From Panaeolus papilionaceus (Eukaryota > Basidiomycota > Agaricomycetes > Agaricales), in assembly GCA_015501605.1 (NCBI GenBank), contig JADNRZ010000016.1, positions 1,054,001 through 1,118,000 on the forward strand: a stretch of DNA of 64,000 nt. Direction: 5' to 3'. The notes under the pieces are model-generated. The model searched no databases. It saw nothing but the letters and a program-made list of their open reading frames with translations, and had not been told where the DNA came from. The first letter of the stretch is position 1; the number at the start of each line of letters is the position of its first letter. Shown here one piece after another: positions 42,140 to 53,625 of the stretch. The position numbers and the translations under genes were made by a program.

Positions 42140-44510
42140 TCACCTCTTCCCACCCACAGGAGCCACAACCTTCGTCTTGAGATCCTGCGTAGCCTGTGCC
42201 GCGCTTTGCTTCACTTTAGAAAGCGGAGAAATAGCAGCGAGGGGGGAACTGGATGTCTGATTAACATTGGCATTGGCACTTGCATTGGGGTTGTTGCTTG
42301 TGCTGACGCTGTGAGCATGAGCGAAACTGTGCGCCGCGCGGCCGGGGCGTTGTCCACAGTCAGCTGGGGCGAGTTCACCACATTTAACGTGTGTTCTGTA
42401 AGTAAACGGCAGATGGTTAGTCTAGATCACTGGTGAAGTGAGTAGAATGAAAAAAACACAAACCTCAACCCACAATCATCACACTCCAAAACCGGCTTCC
42501 ATCCAATCCTCTTAGCGCACAAATCGCACTTGGCAGTCAACAATCCACTCGAAAAGAACATTTCAAGCGGATTAGGCCACTGGATCCCAGACGTCTCCTG
42601 CCCTCCCCCACCTGAAAAATTAGGTCTGACAGGCGACGTACTCCCGCTCGTTCGTTTCTGCTGCTGTTTACCAGGCTTCAACAACGTGAACCGATGCACC
42701 ATCGGGGCGACGTAGTTCCCATGTAACGACCGAATCGTCGAGCCTCCTCCCTCCGTCGCATACGCCGAAGAGATGTACGATGGCGACCCCATAGACGACC
42801 CCGAGGACGTGGCGGTGTGGTATGAGTCGATGGTGGCTATTGACATGATGGAGGAGGTCCCGAGCGGGTCGACGTAAGATGAGGCTTTGCCACCGTTGAG
42901 TGTTGAGGTGTTGAGGTTGGGCTGTAGCTCGCCTGAGGAAGAGGGAGAGGAGGTGGATGAGGTGGGAGGGAGGATGGGTTGTTCAATGTGGTTGGGGTCG
43001 ACGGCGGGTCGGATGGTCAGGATAGAAGAGAGGGAGGGAGGGGTGGTTTTGAGGTCTTGAGGTCTGACGACGGTGGTGCTGTATGTCGAGCTGGTGGTGT
43101 CGGTGTTGCGATCCAAGAGGGGTTCGTTGCCTAAAAAGATTAGATTAGATTGAGCCCATGATTTGAGAAAAGCAGCATACTGAAAGACGAATCACTCCAT
43201 TTACTCTCCAACTCGACACCCTTTAAACCAATAACGGCTTCCATAAGATCGTCGTCGTCGTCACTATCATCCGTACCCGATCCAACACCACCTCTAATAC
43301 CCTTGCCAACTCCCATTCCAAAACTGGGGATTCTCGGCACCGCAGACGGCCTCTTTCCACCCGTCATAAACTTGACACTACCCAGATGCAAATCCGCACC
43401 ATCACTCGGCCTAGCCAGCACCTCCAACTCCATCACCCTCAACCTCTCCAAAATATCGCGCGTTGTAGGGCGTTTCGATGGGTCAGTATTACAGCAGTCA
43501 ATGCAAAGCTGGTAAAAGTCCTCCGGGTATCCTGGGTTCATGAGCTTCTTCACCTCTGCAGCGTCCACTCCAAAGCTCGGCGGGGTGCGTTTGAAGGTCT
43601 TGTCATCCGCCAACTTGCGTGCTCCGATCTCGCAAAAGATGATGCCGAGAGAGAAAATATCGGTTGGGAGGTCAAATTCGTCGCCTATGAGGATCTCAGG
43701 AGACATGTACGAATCCGTTCCGCAAAAGGTAAGTCTCTTTGACTCTTCCTCATTCCTTGCAGCGATACGTGCGAAGCCGAAATCAGTGATCTTGAGGCGT
43801 CCATTAGCTGTAACGAGTAAATTTTCGCCTTTGAGATCGCGGTGGATGCATTTCCTCGCGTGGAGGTAGGCCAGAGCGCGGGCTACATCTGTAGCAAAGG
43901 ATAACCGGAGCTTCCAGGGAAAGGGTTTTGATTTATCATGGATGTATAGCCGCACATTTCCGTTTTCGATGAATTCTGAAACGATGAAGATGCGATTGTC
44001 GGGGGGTGGAGCGCGACTGAGACCGATGAAGAGGCAGATGTTGGGGTGTCTGCATTCCTTCATGAGTCGCCATTCTCGCTCAAAGTATTTGGCGACGTCG
44101 TAGTCTTTGCTAGGCAGGACTTCTTTAATGGCAACATCGATGCCGAGATAGCAGCCTGTTGAGAAAGATTGGATGCATGGTGTCAGATGGAGGGAAGCCT
44201 TAAAAATAGAGTGGTTTGTTTGAGAAGCACGCACCTTTGTAGACGTTCCCGAAAGAGCCTGAGCCGAGTTTCTTCCAGTCGCCTTTAATGTCCTATTAAA
44301 GGTGATGTTAGTAATGCTTTGGGGCTGAACGACGCGATAGACGTTGAGTAGAGACGATCCAGTCGTTCTGCTGTGTGCAGTAACGTCCTTGGAGGTGTTC
44401 CAATTAAAAAGGAGTCGTGATGACAGGTTCGATCTCTCTGTGATGATGATGGGGTGCTGATAGAGAGAGCTCACCTCGAAGGGTATCACGTCAAATGCAT
44501 CAGAGGGCAT
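42140..44510 (-). CDS. TKL-group protein kinase with C-terminal C1 domain
   Basis: Start MPSDAFDVIPFE at 44510. A large first intron is followed by DIKGDWKKLGSGSFGNVYKG, the glycine loop. Then come VAIKEV (ATP-binding Lys), HRDLKGENLL (catalytic loop), ITDFGFARI (DFG), GTDSYMSPE (APE region) and the C-lobe. A Ser-rich linker with an acidic patch (TDDSDDDDDLME) precedes a C1-type zinc domain split by an intron: HRFTLLK, CDLCAKRIGWKPVLECDDCG, THVKCGELAPADCG. The stop is at 42140-42142. C1 domains bind diacylglycerol/phorbol ester or act in protein contacts. A cytosolic Ser/Thr signalling kinase is inferred. All key kinase residues are present. Confidence 0.88.
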
Positions 44511-45469
44511 TATTGGTTATGGTGGTGGTTACTCTACAAGTTGGAAGTAATGGTCTCTTGATACCGGATAAAGAGATGCGGATATGGTCTGAGTGGAGGT
44601 ACTGAGATTGATGATGACGTCGGATCTTTGAAATAAAATATCCACAGGTCAATTTTCTTGCTATAAAATATAAATGATATGATGAGTACTCCACTGGAAT
44701 AAAAAGAACGAGAAAGAGGGAAAGAGAGAAGGAAAGAGATTCAGAGCATTTAGTGGAGAGACAAGAGAGCAATAGGAGTCCACTACGGTTACCCTTAGTC
44801 CAGATGACGTAATACCGGCACTCCCGTCCATTCAAATTGGGATTCCTCTCTTCTTCGAGTCCATTCACTTGAAACATCCACCTGTATTGTTAGGCTCATG
44901 ACAGCAGTATAAGACGACAGTAATAAACTGTCTACAGCTGTCTCTGAATGAATAAGCGTTCGTAGGTGTCTGATGTCTTTCCAAAAACGTCGTTGGTGTC
45001 AGGCATTGGCAACACATTGAAGGGGAATACTTCAGGGTATTTCATGAGTACATTTTTATAAGAGAAACCTGTATTTGACAGCTGTGCTGTTATTTGCAGG
45101 GGAAAGGTGTACGGTGGTGAATAAGATGTGCGACGACGGAATTGTTCTCCAATTCCCACCACGCGCTCACGTGCTGTGTGCCCCGGACGTGTCGCCCCTG
45201 TCGCGTTCAATAAATTAACACGCTTAGATTAGACAACGCTTAGATCCCACTGGTGAAGCTCTTGAACATCTCATTGGAATCAATTATACAAACGAGCTCT
45301 TGTAACACAAAGACTTCACATATACAGGGATCATCTCACAAAGTGGAGAGTAAACTAAAAAAAAAACTAAAAGCGGGTCGGTTTCCTTCAAGTTCGCCCT
45401 TGTGCCCGTCATCCGTGTCAATGTTGTGAGTTCTCCTGGATTCGCTGAGGATTGGCGCTGCCCACCGTG
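44511..45469. other. Upstream region of the kinase gene
   Basis: No convincing coding exons. The right part (from about 45225) is duplicated at about 46165, see the tandem gene pair. Confidence 0.4.
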
Positions 45470-45849
45470 CTAGACGTCATCTTCTGGCAAAAAGAAGTGG
45501 CACATTTGCTGAGGCGTGTACATTATTTGCACCTCCTTCAACGTTGCGCCTGCTGGCTCAATGTTGCGAAGCTCCCTGATGTCCGCCCGCACGTCCTCTA
45601 GAGTTGCTTCCTTCTCCCACCAGCCGTTATGCGTATAGCCCCGCGCTTTAAGGAACTGCTCCACTGCAGTTTCTGCATGATCTGCAAAGGAGTAGATTAG
45701 ATTAATACCGCATATATGCGCCCGACAAGGGTGATTGAACACTCACTCTGGGTCTCCTCCTTGGCCACGCTGTACAAAATCGCAAAGCGGCCATAAGTCC
45801 CAGGACCAACTTTTACATTAGGCCTAAAAAGCCATTCTGGAAGAGCCAT
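45470..45849 (-). CDS. Small protein of unknown function, tandem paralog A (104 residues)
   Basis: Two exons, 45747-45849 and 45470-45681, 315 nt. It starts MALPEWLFRPNVKVGPGTYG. The second exon (AVEQFLKARGYTHNGWWEKE, DIRELRNIEPAG) aligns with paralog B (ELEQFFEARGYTRRLRGMWQ, DMMDLRDIKPAG). No membrane segment, no recognised domain. Coding flanks are duplicated as well, so A and B arose by tandem duplication of about 0.95 kb. Confidence 0.6.
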
Positions 45850-46355
45850 TATAATGAAAAATGTGCGTGAGGGTAAAAGGCAAAGGGCGAGTTTTTTAAT
45901 GTCAACCTGAGGGACTAAAAGTCGATGAAGGGCTGATTGTAACTCGTAGATTTATTCCAACGACTTAAATATCCGTGGCGGACATTCAAATCTTGCTCTT
46001 CACATATTCACTTTGGGGAAGAGGCGGACATGACGAAATGCCCAATGGCGGGGTGATTCTATCCGCAAGTTGGAAAGTCAAGCGATCACAACTCCCAATT
46101 CATTTCTTGAGAAGACTCGCAGGTAACGGAAGCGTGATTCTCCTACTTATCTTCAGGCCGGAAATCTGAGATATTAGATTCGATAACGCTTAGATCGAAC
46201 TGGTAAAGTTTTTGCAAGTGGCACATCTCGTTGGGTCGTTGATATTAACTGGGCAATCAGGGTACAAATCGAAGCGTGTACTATAAAATAATATGCGGTT
46301 CCAGCTCTCGACCCCTATAAAGTAAATCTCCATCTCCGTCGTTGGGCTCGTTTGA

Positions 46356-46881
46356 TTAATGGTGATCATAACAGGGCAGTGGATTATCCCAGATTTGACC
46401 AGGCCTGACGCCCAACACGGTGGGCCTCAGCCATTGGCATGAGCATATCGAAAGCAAGGAAAACATGTTTACGTTCCTCACGCACGTCGGAAACACGCCC
46501 GCCGGTTTAATATCGCGGAGGTCCATCATATCAAGCCACACATTCTCTGCACTTGATTGCTTCTGCCACATCCCTCTGAGACGGCGAGTATAGCCCCGCG
46601 CCTCGAAGAACTGCTCGAGTTCCTTGTCCATATAACCTGCAGAATTCCGAATTGGTTAGGACCGTTCAACATTGTACGCGGGCAAAGACGATAGAATACT
46701 TACCTGGTTCTAACCCCCAACCATTAGGTGGAACTCTCTCCAGTTTATGCTTATCCATCTCTAACATAATGCCATAGCACCCATAGGGCATGAGTGTAAC
46801 TCCCATCGGGACTTCAACTTTCGGAGCGGGAACGTGCCAAGGGGGGCCCAATTCCTCGAATGGAACACCACGATAAGCCAT
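46356..46881 (-). CDS. Small protein of unknown function, tandem paralog B (152 residues)
   Basis: Two exons, 46704-46881 and 46356-46636, 459 nt. It starts MAYRGVPFEELGPPWHVPAP and contains LEQFFEARGYTRRLRGMWQK. After DIKPAG it diverges from paralog A, possibly because of a frameshift: another frame there reads SDVREERKHVFLAFDMLM. Family unknown. Confidence 0.55.
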
Positions 46882-47214
46882 TAATGCAGAAAAATGCGCG
46901 TGGGGAGATAAGAAACTAAAAGAGCGGGGTTCTCAGTGTCAACCTGAAAAGGAGATGAAGGGGATGAAGGTCGAGAATATAATTTGTGGGTTTATATAAA
47001 CGAATGGAACATCTGTGGCTGACATCCGAATCTTTGTCGTCACATAGTCACATCGAAGTGGAGGCCGACATCAGGAAATGACCCGGACCGTAATTTGCAA
47101 AGTCCACTGATCATCTTAGAGGAAAATGCCAGCCACCATTGACAACGCTATCCGATAGCAATACTACCATATTCGCCCTGAATATAAGTTACAAGCTTTG
47201 GATTATTAATAAAA
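46882..47214. other. Upstream region of paralog B
   Basis: It shares blocks with the region upstream of paralog A (for example GGCGGACAT/GGCTGACAT near 45980 and 47020). No gene is seen. Confidence 0.45.
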
Positions 47215-48653
47215 TTACAGCAGCAGTATAAAACGAGAGCAAAATACAGCTTTATCATCGTCCACCGGAGAATCAACTCCCAATTCTTGAGATGGTCCAG
47301 GACTATGCGTCGACGGAAGCGGAAGACTCGCAGGAAGACGCCTTATTCCCCCATCTGCGGCCCTGGCCGCCTCAGATAACGAAACGTCGTTCCAGGGTTT
47401 GAATATCCTAATCGTACAGCCTTCAATGTACCGTTGCGGGTCGTGCAATTTATTATCCACCGAAAGGAACAAAAATGACACGCGATAGAGGGTGTCGTGT
47501 CTGAAAAACAAATTAGGTCGTGATCCAGGCAGAACCTGGCACAGCGCAAGAATTGAGACAAGCCCTGTATTTCTCGATCCAGGGAGTTGAACCCTATGCA
47601 CGACTTTAACGATGCGTGTGTCCATCGAGTTTGACCCAGACACGGATTTGGGCAGAGTTCGCTTGTCCATCTCTTTCTGCCATAGATTAGTGCCCGTACG
47701 CGTTTGCTCGAAAAAGTGCGATGCGCGAGCTGCTAAACCACCTCTACATAACAAAAACAATGAGGTTTTTCAGCGAAGAAATTTTGCATTATTTTGAACT
47801 GGACATACCTGACGAATCCTCCACCAGCTCCACCAGCACTGGCTCCACCTTTCGTCGATTTCCCCTTCTTATCAGGGCTCTGCTCCAATCCCCTGCTAAT
47901 GACCTTATCCGCCTCCGTCTCATCACGGTGCACTAAATCCGGCCTCTGGTCCTGCAACAATATCGCAGCAAACTCTGCATGGTCAGCGACAAGCCTGGCA
48001 GCCCCGGTCTCTGAAATTGTCTTCAAATCCTTTCTTGGAACAGTATTGGTGGTGGTAGAACCTGACGCGACGGGTATGGGAGGTGCTTGGAGCACCTTTA
48101 GAGCGCGTGTGCTGGGAGGTTTAGATGTGGGGATAAGGAGATTCGTGGGTGGGTTTATGATAGATTTTAAGGGTTGCTGTTGAGATGGTCCTGGCTCAGC
48201 TGGGGCCAGACGTTGTGGTGGGACGGGAGGAGGTGGGGCAGGACGGACGGTGACAGGTTTTGTCGGCTGTATAGGCGGATGCAAGGGTCGAAGTTGTACA
48301 GGAGCGAGTTTATGCGTGCTAGGAGGTTTATCCCTCCCCGTCTGAGATGCATTGGAGGTAAAGTTAAGCTGAACTCTTGATAGATTTGATGATCCCGAAG
48401 CGCGCGACACAGTCTGAGCATCTTTAGCCTGACGCGTCGATCCAGTGCTAGCACGAGGTTTCTTCGACCCAGAAGATGACGACTCAGCCAAGGGTATATC
48501 AAAAGCAGATTGAAACACAGGAACAGCGCGCGGCCTGCTTTCTTTGCTTTTATCTTTCGAAGAACCGACGATGAACCCTTCTGGTTGGGGCATTTCAACC
48601 CGTCGTTTTTTCGAGCTGAATGCATCTTCTGACTGAGGCCGCTTTGAAGCCAT
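47215..48653 (-). CDS. Protein of unknown function, 457 residues
   Basis: Two exons, 47809-48653 and 47215-47743, 1374 nt. The N-terminal two thirds are disordered: a nuclear-localisation-like KKRR near the start, then Ser- and Pro-rich sequence. The C-terminal part is folded in character (SMDTRIVKVVHRVQLPGSRN, VSILALCQVLPGS, DTLYRVSFLFLSVD, GCTIRIFKPWNDV), a beta-rich pattern that could be an OB-like fold. That is only a guess. Possibly nuclear. Confidence 0.6.
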
Positions 48654-49006
48654 CAGATTGCAGGATTATGTGTATCTGTGGGTATAAAATATTGGGATTA
48701 TGAGACTGACTCAGAGGACATGGTGGTCAACGAACAAGCAATGGTGGCTCAATTACCAAATCCGGAAATGACGTCCTATGACATGGTCCGTCGACGGGCA
48801 TCGGAGGCGATATTTATGTATAAAGCATAGTAGCAGAAAAGAATCAAAGCAAACAGGCAAACTAGGTAAGTACGATGGTTGGTGTATACATGATTTGAGA
48901 AGAAAATGAAAAGCAAGCATATTATGTCAGACAGAAAGAATCGATAACAGAAATTCAAGTTCTTGGACGGAGTGATTCCGTGTGGTAATCTAAATTGAGG
49001 GCGAGT
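48654..49006. other. Intergenic spacer
   Basis: Upstream of the 457-residue gene. No gene is supported. Confidence 0.4.
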
Positions 49007-49440
49007 TCATTTTGAAGCTTCTTGTTGTTGGAGTGCTTCGTATTGTTCCGGGGTATATGTTTTCTATTCCATGAATTAGTAAGTCGCTCAAATATTGACC
49101 AGTGTCGCATACCTGGGAGAACGCATGCATTTGCGCAATCTGGTCCTTCAGCAAATCATTAACTAGAAAGATGTGTCGATAAGGAAACTAAAACACGATA
49201 ACAAGCCCAAAAGAAAACTCACTGAACCGATGTCGTGCGAGCGTCGTCTTTCCTTGAAACACCTACGGCCAAGGGTCAACATAATACAATAAATAAAAAG
49301 GAACCTCTTAAACATGCCTCGCTGACAAGCACAATCGCATAACTTTCACCACACCCACTAGACTGGTCCTCTATTTCCAAGTGGTCCACGGGGATAGCTC
49401 GCTTAATAGCCTTCTCGAGTGCAATCATGTCAATAGGCAT
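49007..49440 (-). CDS. BolA-like protein
   Basis: Four exons (49318-49440, 49223-49262, 49113-49162, 49007-49063) join to 270 nt, 89 residues, the usual length for BolA2/Fra2-type proteins. The sequence has the conserved blocks HLEIEDQSSGCGESYAIVLV, VFQGKTTLARHRF, NDLLKDQIAQMHAFSQKTYT. BolA proteins of this type pair with monothiol glutaredoxins to hold a [2Fe-2S] cluster in iron signalling. The conserved Cys (SSGCG) and His (MHAF) are present. The first intron has a GC donor (GAG/GCATGT) with normal AG acceptor. Confidence 0.88.
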
Positions 49441-49961
49441 GTTGGTAATGAATAAATATCGAGTTCTTGAGAAAGGCTAGGAAAACTATGAAGAAGACAA
49501 CTGAATTTGACCTGACAAACTTACGGATAGGGCACGATATGGAGAGGTTTAGATTGAAGAGGAGACACGTCCGTGCGACCGATATCTGATAAGATGACAT
49601 GGCAATCCACTTGCCAATCATGGCCAAACAGCTGAACTCCGTTCTTCCAGGAGATAGTCTGAGGACTCAAGATTTTCGAGCAAAGCAGGTTGGGAGTTGC
49701 GCGCGAGAGGGGTCACTTGGAATCGATTACAGTTGATCCAGCGCTTGGTTGATTTCGTTCACTCGGCGGCACGCTTCCACAATGTGCGATCCAATATTGC
49801 TGTAACAAACACTGCTCGAAGCAAACTTGAAAATCCCGATAGAGACGTTGACTAGAATAAAATACATAAAGCAATTCGAAAGCAAGACAAGACACATCAA
49901 ACAAATCCTATAAAATCGCAACCTAAATGCCAAGGAATCCTTCCATATGGACCTCCAGCGT
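49441..49961. other. Spacer between BolA-like gene and permease 1
   Basis: Upstream region of the BolA-like gene, AT-rich. Nothing else is seen. Confidence 0.4.
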
Positions 49962-52591
49962 CTATTTCGCTTCCATCACAGCAGAAGTAGCCTCTTTCTT
50001 CTCTTTATCACCAATACTATCCGAACCCTCGCTCGAACCCCTCTCCACATCACTTCCCGTATCCGAAACATCTTTTGCAAGCTTCTCAGCCTCGATCGTC
50101 TTCCTTGGTCCTTCGAACCAGTGCACACCTCCATATACAGGGAAGAAGTACCAGATGACGGATAGAGCCATGACACCGCCGAATACAGCGACAGTGTAGT
50201 TCATATCCTGAACCGAAGTCTGTGGTGTTTCTGGGAACAAGAACACGATGCTCATGAATATCATGAACGAAACTGCGATGATCGCTACTGGCAAGCTCTA
50301 CATCACGTTCATCGAGTCAGCATCCACGACACCTGCGAATCAAAACGCACTTACGAATCTCCCTAGGTTAAACGGACCAGGCTTAAAAGCCCTCTTTCCA
50401 CCATCCCCAATAAACCTAACCACAATCGGAATTGCATATGCAATATAAGCACCAACCACCGACAACGCAAACACAGCATTGATCGCCTGTTCACCCGCAA
50501 ACACCAACAGCCCAAGCGCAATAGACCAAACTGCTACAAACCACACCGTGTTCACTGGTGTACCCGTGAAGCTGTTCATGCGGTATAGGATAGACGAGAA
50601 GGGCAGAGCACCGTCACGGCTGAATGCAAATGTCTGGCGAGACGCGGCGAGGAGCATGCTGCTGCCCATCATGTATTGCACGCACACGACGATGGCCCAT
50701 ATGGCGAGGGTGGGGCGTTGGCCAAAGCTGTTGAAAAAGATAGTGGCCATAGGTTGATCGCTGTCGACGAGCGCGGCTAGGTCGGTGCCCATGCAGAATG
50801 CGAGGGATATGTTGATGGCTGATTGAGATGATTTATTAGTTTAGTGAGTAAGTAGCGAAAGTCAAGCATACGAACCCCATCCGAGAACACCGGCGAGACC
50901 AATGGCGCCTACGATGGCCCATGGCACAGCGGTGGCTGCGTTCGATGCTTCTTCGCTGATGTGAACACTCGAGTCAAATGAACCTTTTCATACAGTTCAG
51001 TCGGGTCACACGAAGGGCAAGGAGGACACTCACAGATCGTCCACAAAGGTGCCAAAAAGCTCAGGATGAAAGCATATCCGTTGCTCCACCCATTTACTGT
51101 AATGTTAAAATTAGATTTTAAAAATTTCCATTGAAATCGTGATTTATACCATTAGAAAAGTCACCCAGTGCGAATTTCGCAGTGTTGATCTGGTCTTTCG
51201 GGGTAGCTGCCGGAAGAGCGATAATAATAGCCAGACACAGTCTAGAAGTTTGGATTTAATGAACATAGCGGACAGGCAAAAGGCGAAGAACCTACAAGAC
51301 GTTCAGAACCACGTAGACAGTTTGCAATCTAGCGAGCACAGTTGTACCAAGACAGCAGATAACTGCATGAGTAAGGACAATGGCAACGTATACCCCGCTG
51401 TATTCGTCGTATTAAATCATGAGTTGGAACGGCATCTGATAGAACGAACGTACAAGAGCTGTGCATTCGTAGGTTCAAAAGACCCTCCTGACCCAATAGT
51501 CGCAGCTGCCATAACTTGGACTGCACATCCCCAGTCAATAGATGCGACAGCAGCAATAGAACCAACAGTGTTGGCATCTGATTATAATTAATTGAAAAAG
51601 CATATTGCAATCAATTTCGAGACTTGATATTTGAAAAGTGTCAAAATAATAACACTTACACCCTACTAACCAACACAAAAAGTTCCTGTAGCTGGGTGAC
51701 GATAATGAATATGTCCAGAAATAGAGCTGTTGGAACGCCGTGATTATGTCGGTACGTAGCGGCACCAGAGTGGTGTGTGAACGGCACACGATAAGAAGAA
51801 ACCCGGGTATTTGGGGGGTGTTGGTTCAAGATAGAACAACCCGGCATAGATGAATATTTTACGCAGATGTCATGTCGCGGGAAGAAGGGGCGATATGGAA
51901 GGGGATGATAAGAGCAAATTTTGTGGACATGTTATTAATGTGGAGACAGAAATAATGGACAGAGCAACGTACCCCACCCGATGTCGGCGCTGCTGACGCC
52001 AGCTCCCCCATAGCCATCCCAATGAAGAGCACAAATATACTCGCAACGAGCCACTGATGACGCCAATAGGAATGCAGTTGGGAAGTTGAGGGATTTGTGC
52101 CGAATCGACGTGTTGGGTATGATGCAGACCAATTTTGAGGCAATTAGAAGTGATTTGAGGGATTTGCGACCATGATAGATGATGTCAGCGTTAACGTTCA
52201 CGTCGAGAGTCAATTATATGGATTAATGGTGTGGAAAAAAGTCAAAGAGGATAGAAAGTCTGTTGAGGAAAAGTACATCGTTCAAGAAGAGTATAGGACG
52301 TACACCCCAAACCATTGCAGGTCCTCCTCCATTAGGTATCGCGTTGAATAGCACACTTGCAATCGAGGGTAGTAGTCCAATGATTGAGAAAGCGATACCA
52401 AAGACCTGAGATCGTCATTATCAGCACCCCAGGTAGAGCGCACAGAAAAAACGGCAACCAACCTCAAGAGGGCTGAAAGCACGCTTAAATTCCTGTTTGT
52501 ATCCCAGTTGGGCAAGCAGTTCCTCGTCCTTCAGTCTTGTCGTTTCTCGAAGGGAATGTGCCGGTCGTGCCTCTTGTGCAATTTCTGCCAT
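49962..52591 (-). CDS. APC-superfamily permease 1 (choline/GABA/amino-acid type)
   Basis: ATG at 52591 (MAEIAQEARPAHSLRETTRL) and about ten exons. Conserved blocks: LAQLGYKQEFKRAFSPLE, FGIAFSIIGLLPSIASVLF with PNGGGPAMVWG, GMAMGELASAAPTSGG, ANTVGSIAAVASIDWG, FDSSVHISEEASNAATAVPW, MGTDLAALVDSDQPMATIFF, ASRQTFAFSRDGALPFS and PFNLGRF. The acidic tail ends in SSAVMEAK-like sequence. This is the fungal amino-acid/choline transporter pattern (Uga4/Hnm1/GabA relatives), plasma-membrane, about 12 membrane segments. Substrate not deducible. Permease 2 lies directly upstream in the same orientation. Confidence 0.85.
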
Positions 52592-53625
52592 GTCTTTAGG
52601 TCGTAGGTTGAGAGGATAAAGCTGACAGGCAAGGGCAGGGTGGCGATAAGGATAGTCAACTTCTTATCTTGGCCTCTTCGGTAGATTTCAGTGTAAGCCC
52701 AATTGTGATCGAACAAGCCGGGCACAGGTTCTTCGTAATTTCTGGGGCGTCGACGTCGTGTCAAAGGTCGTAAAGGAGTTGGGGGTGGGTTATCGACAAG
52801 GTCTCGTAGTCGAGTTCCACTAAGGTTGAGTTAGGCACCACTGTTATATCGAGCCTTTAAAGGGAATGGAAGACCTACATACGTCAAGGGAAATGTCCCA
52901 CCACAGGCAAAATCTCCATCGAGTCCATGAAATTTCCAGATGCGTCCAACTTTAACTCGCAATAAATAAACTGGAAGCGATGGCAGAAGCACCCAAGCGA
53001 TGTTTCGCTTCCGGATGGTTTTAGCCAAGGAGTTATTGTTGAGCTAGGAGCGGTCGCAAAGTATCATTGACACCCTCACCCCGCTTGCCTCGGCATTGTT
53101 AACCTGCTAATGTTAAGAATTTCAACCTTGTGGAATACCCTCTTAATCCACGCCAGGTTTCCCTTCAAGGCTAGTGTCCCGTTTACAGCGCCGGCGGTCC
53201 GATATATACACATGGTGCGCTATCCGCTACCAATATAGCCTAAACGCGAGGGTCCTCGCTCGTACTTATTCAACCTGTTGCGAATACCCGCCTTGGATCC
53301 GCTGGAAGATAGCAGTTGGTTGATAAGCTGACAAAGGAGCAACTTTATGTTATCAATGGCATTCAGAGGGTTGTATTGGTTGAAAGAGGCTATAGAGATA
53401 AGCGAGTAATTGAGAGCGTGGATGCTCAGCTAGAGATGACCGTGCATGTGGACCCAATCCAGGTGATGACACGCCGACTATAAATAGTCGGCATTTTCCG
53501 ATCGCGAGTCTATTTTTAACTGTGGCATTGAACTTCAAGTGTGTCCAGTTCAAACGTTCAACGTTCAACGTTCATCCTCCTAATTAATCTTTTACAATTC
53601 ACTTTAATTTGTGGTCCATTAATTT
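52592..53625. other. Intergenic region between the tandem permeases
   Basis: Promoter region of permease 1. It has a triple GTTCAACGTTCAACGTTCA direct repeat near 53553-53574. No gene is supported. Confidence 0.45.
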
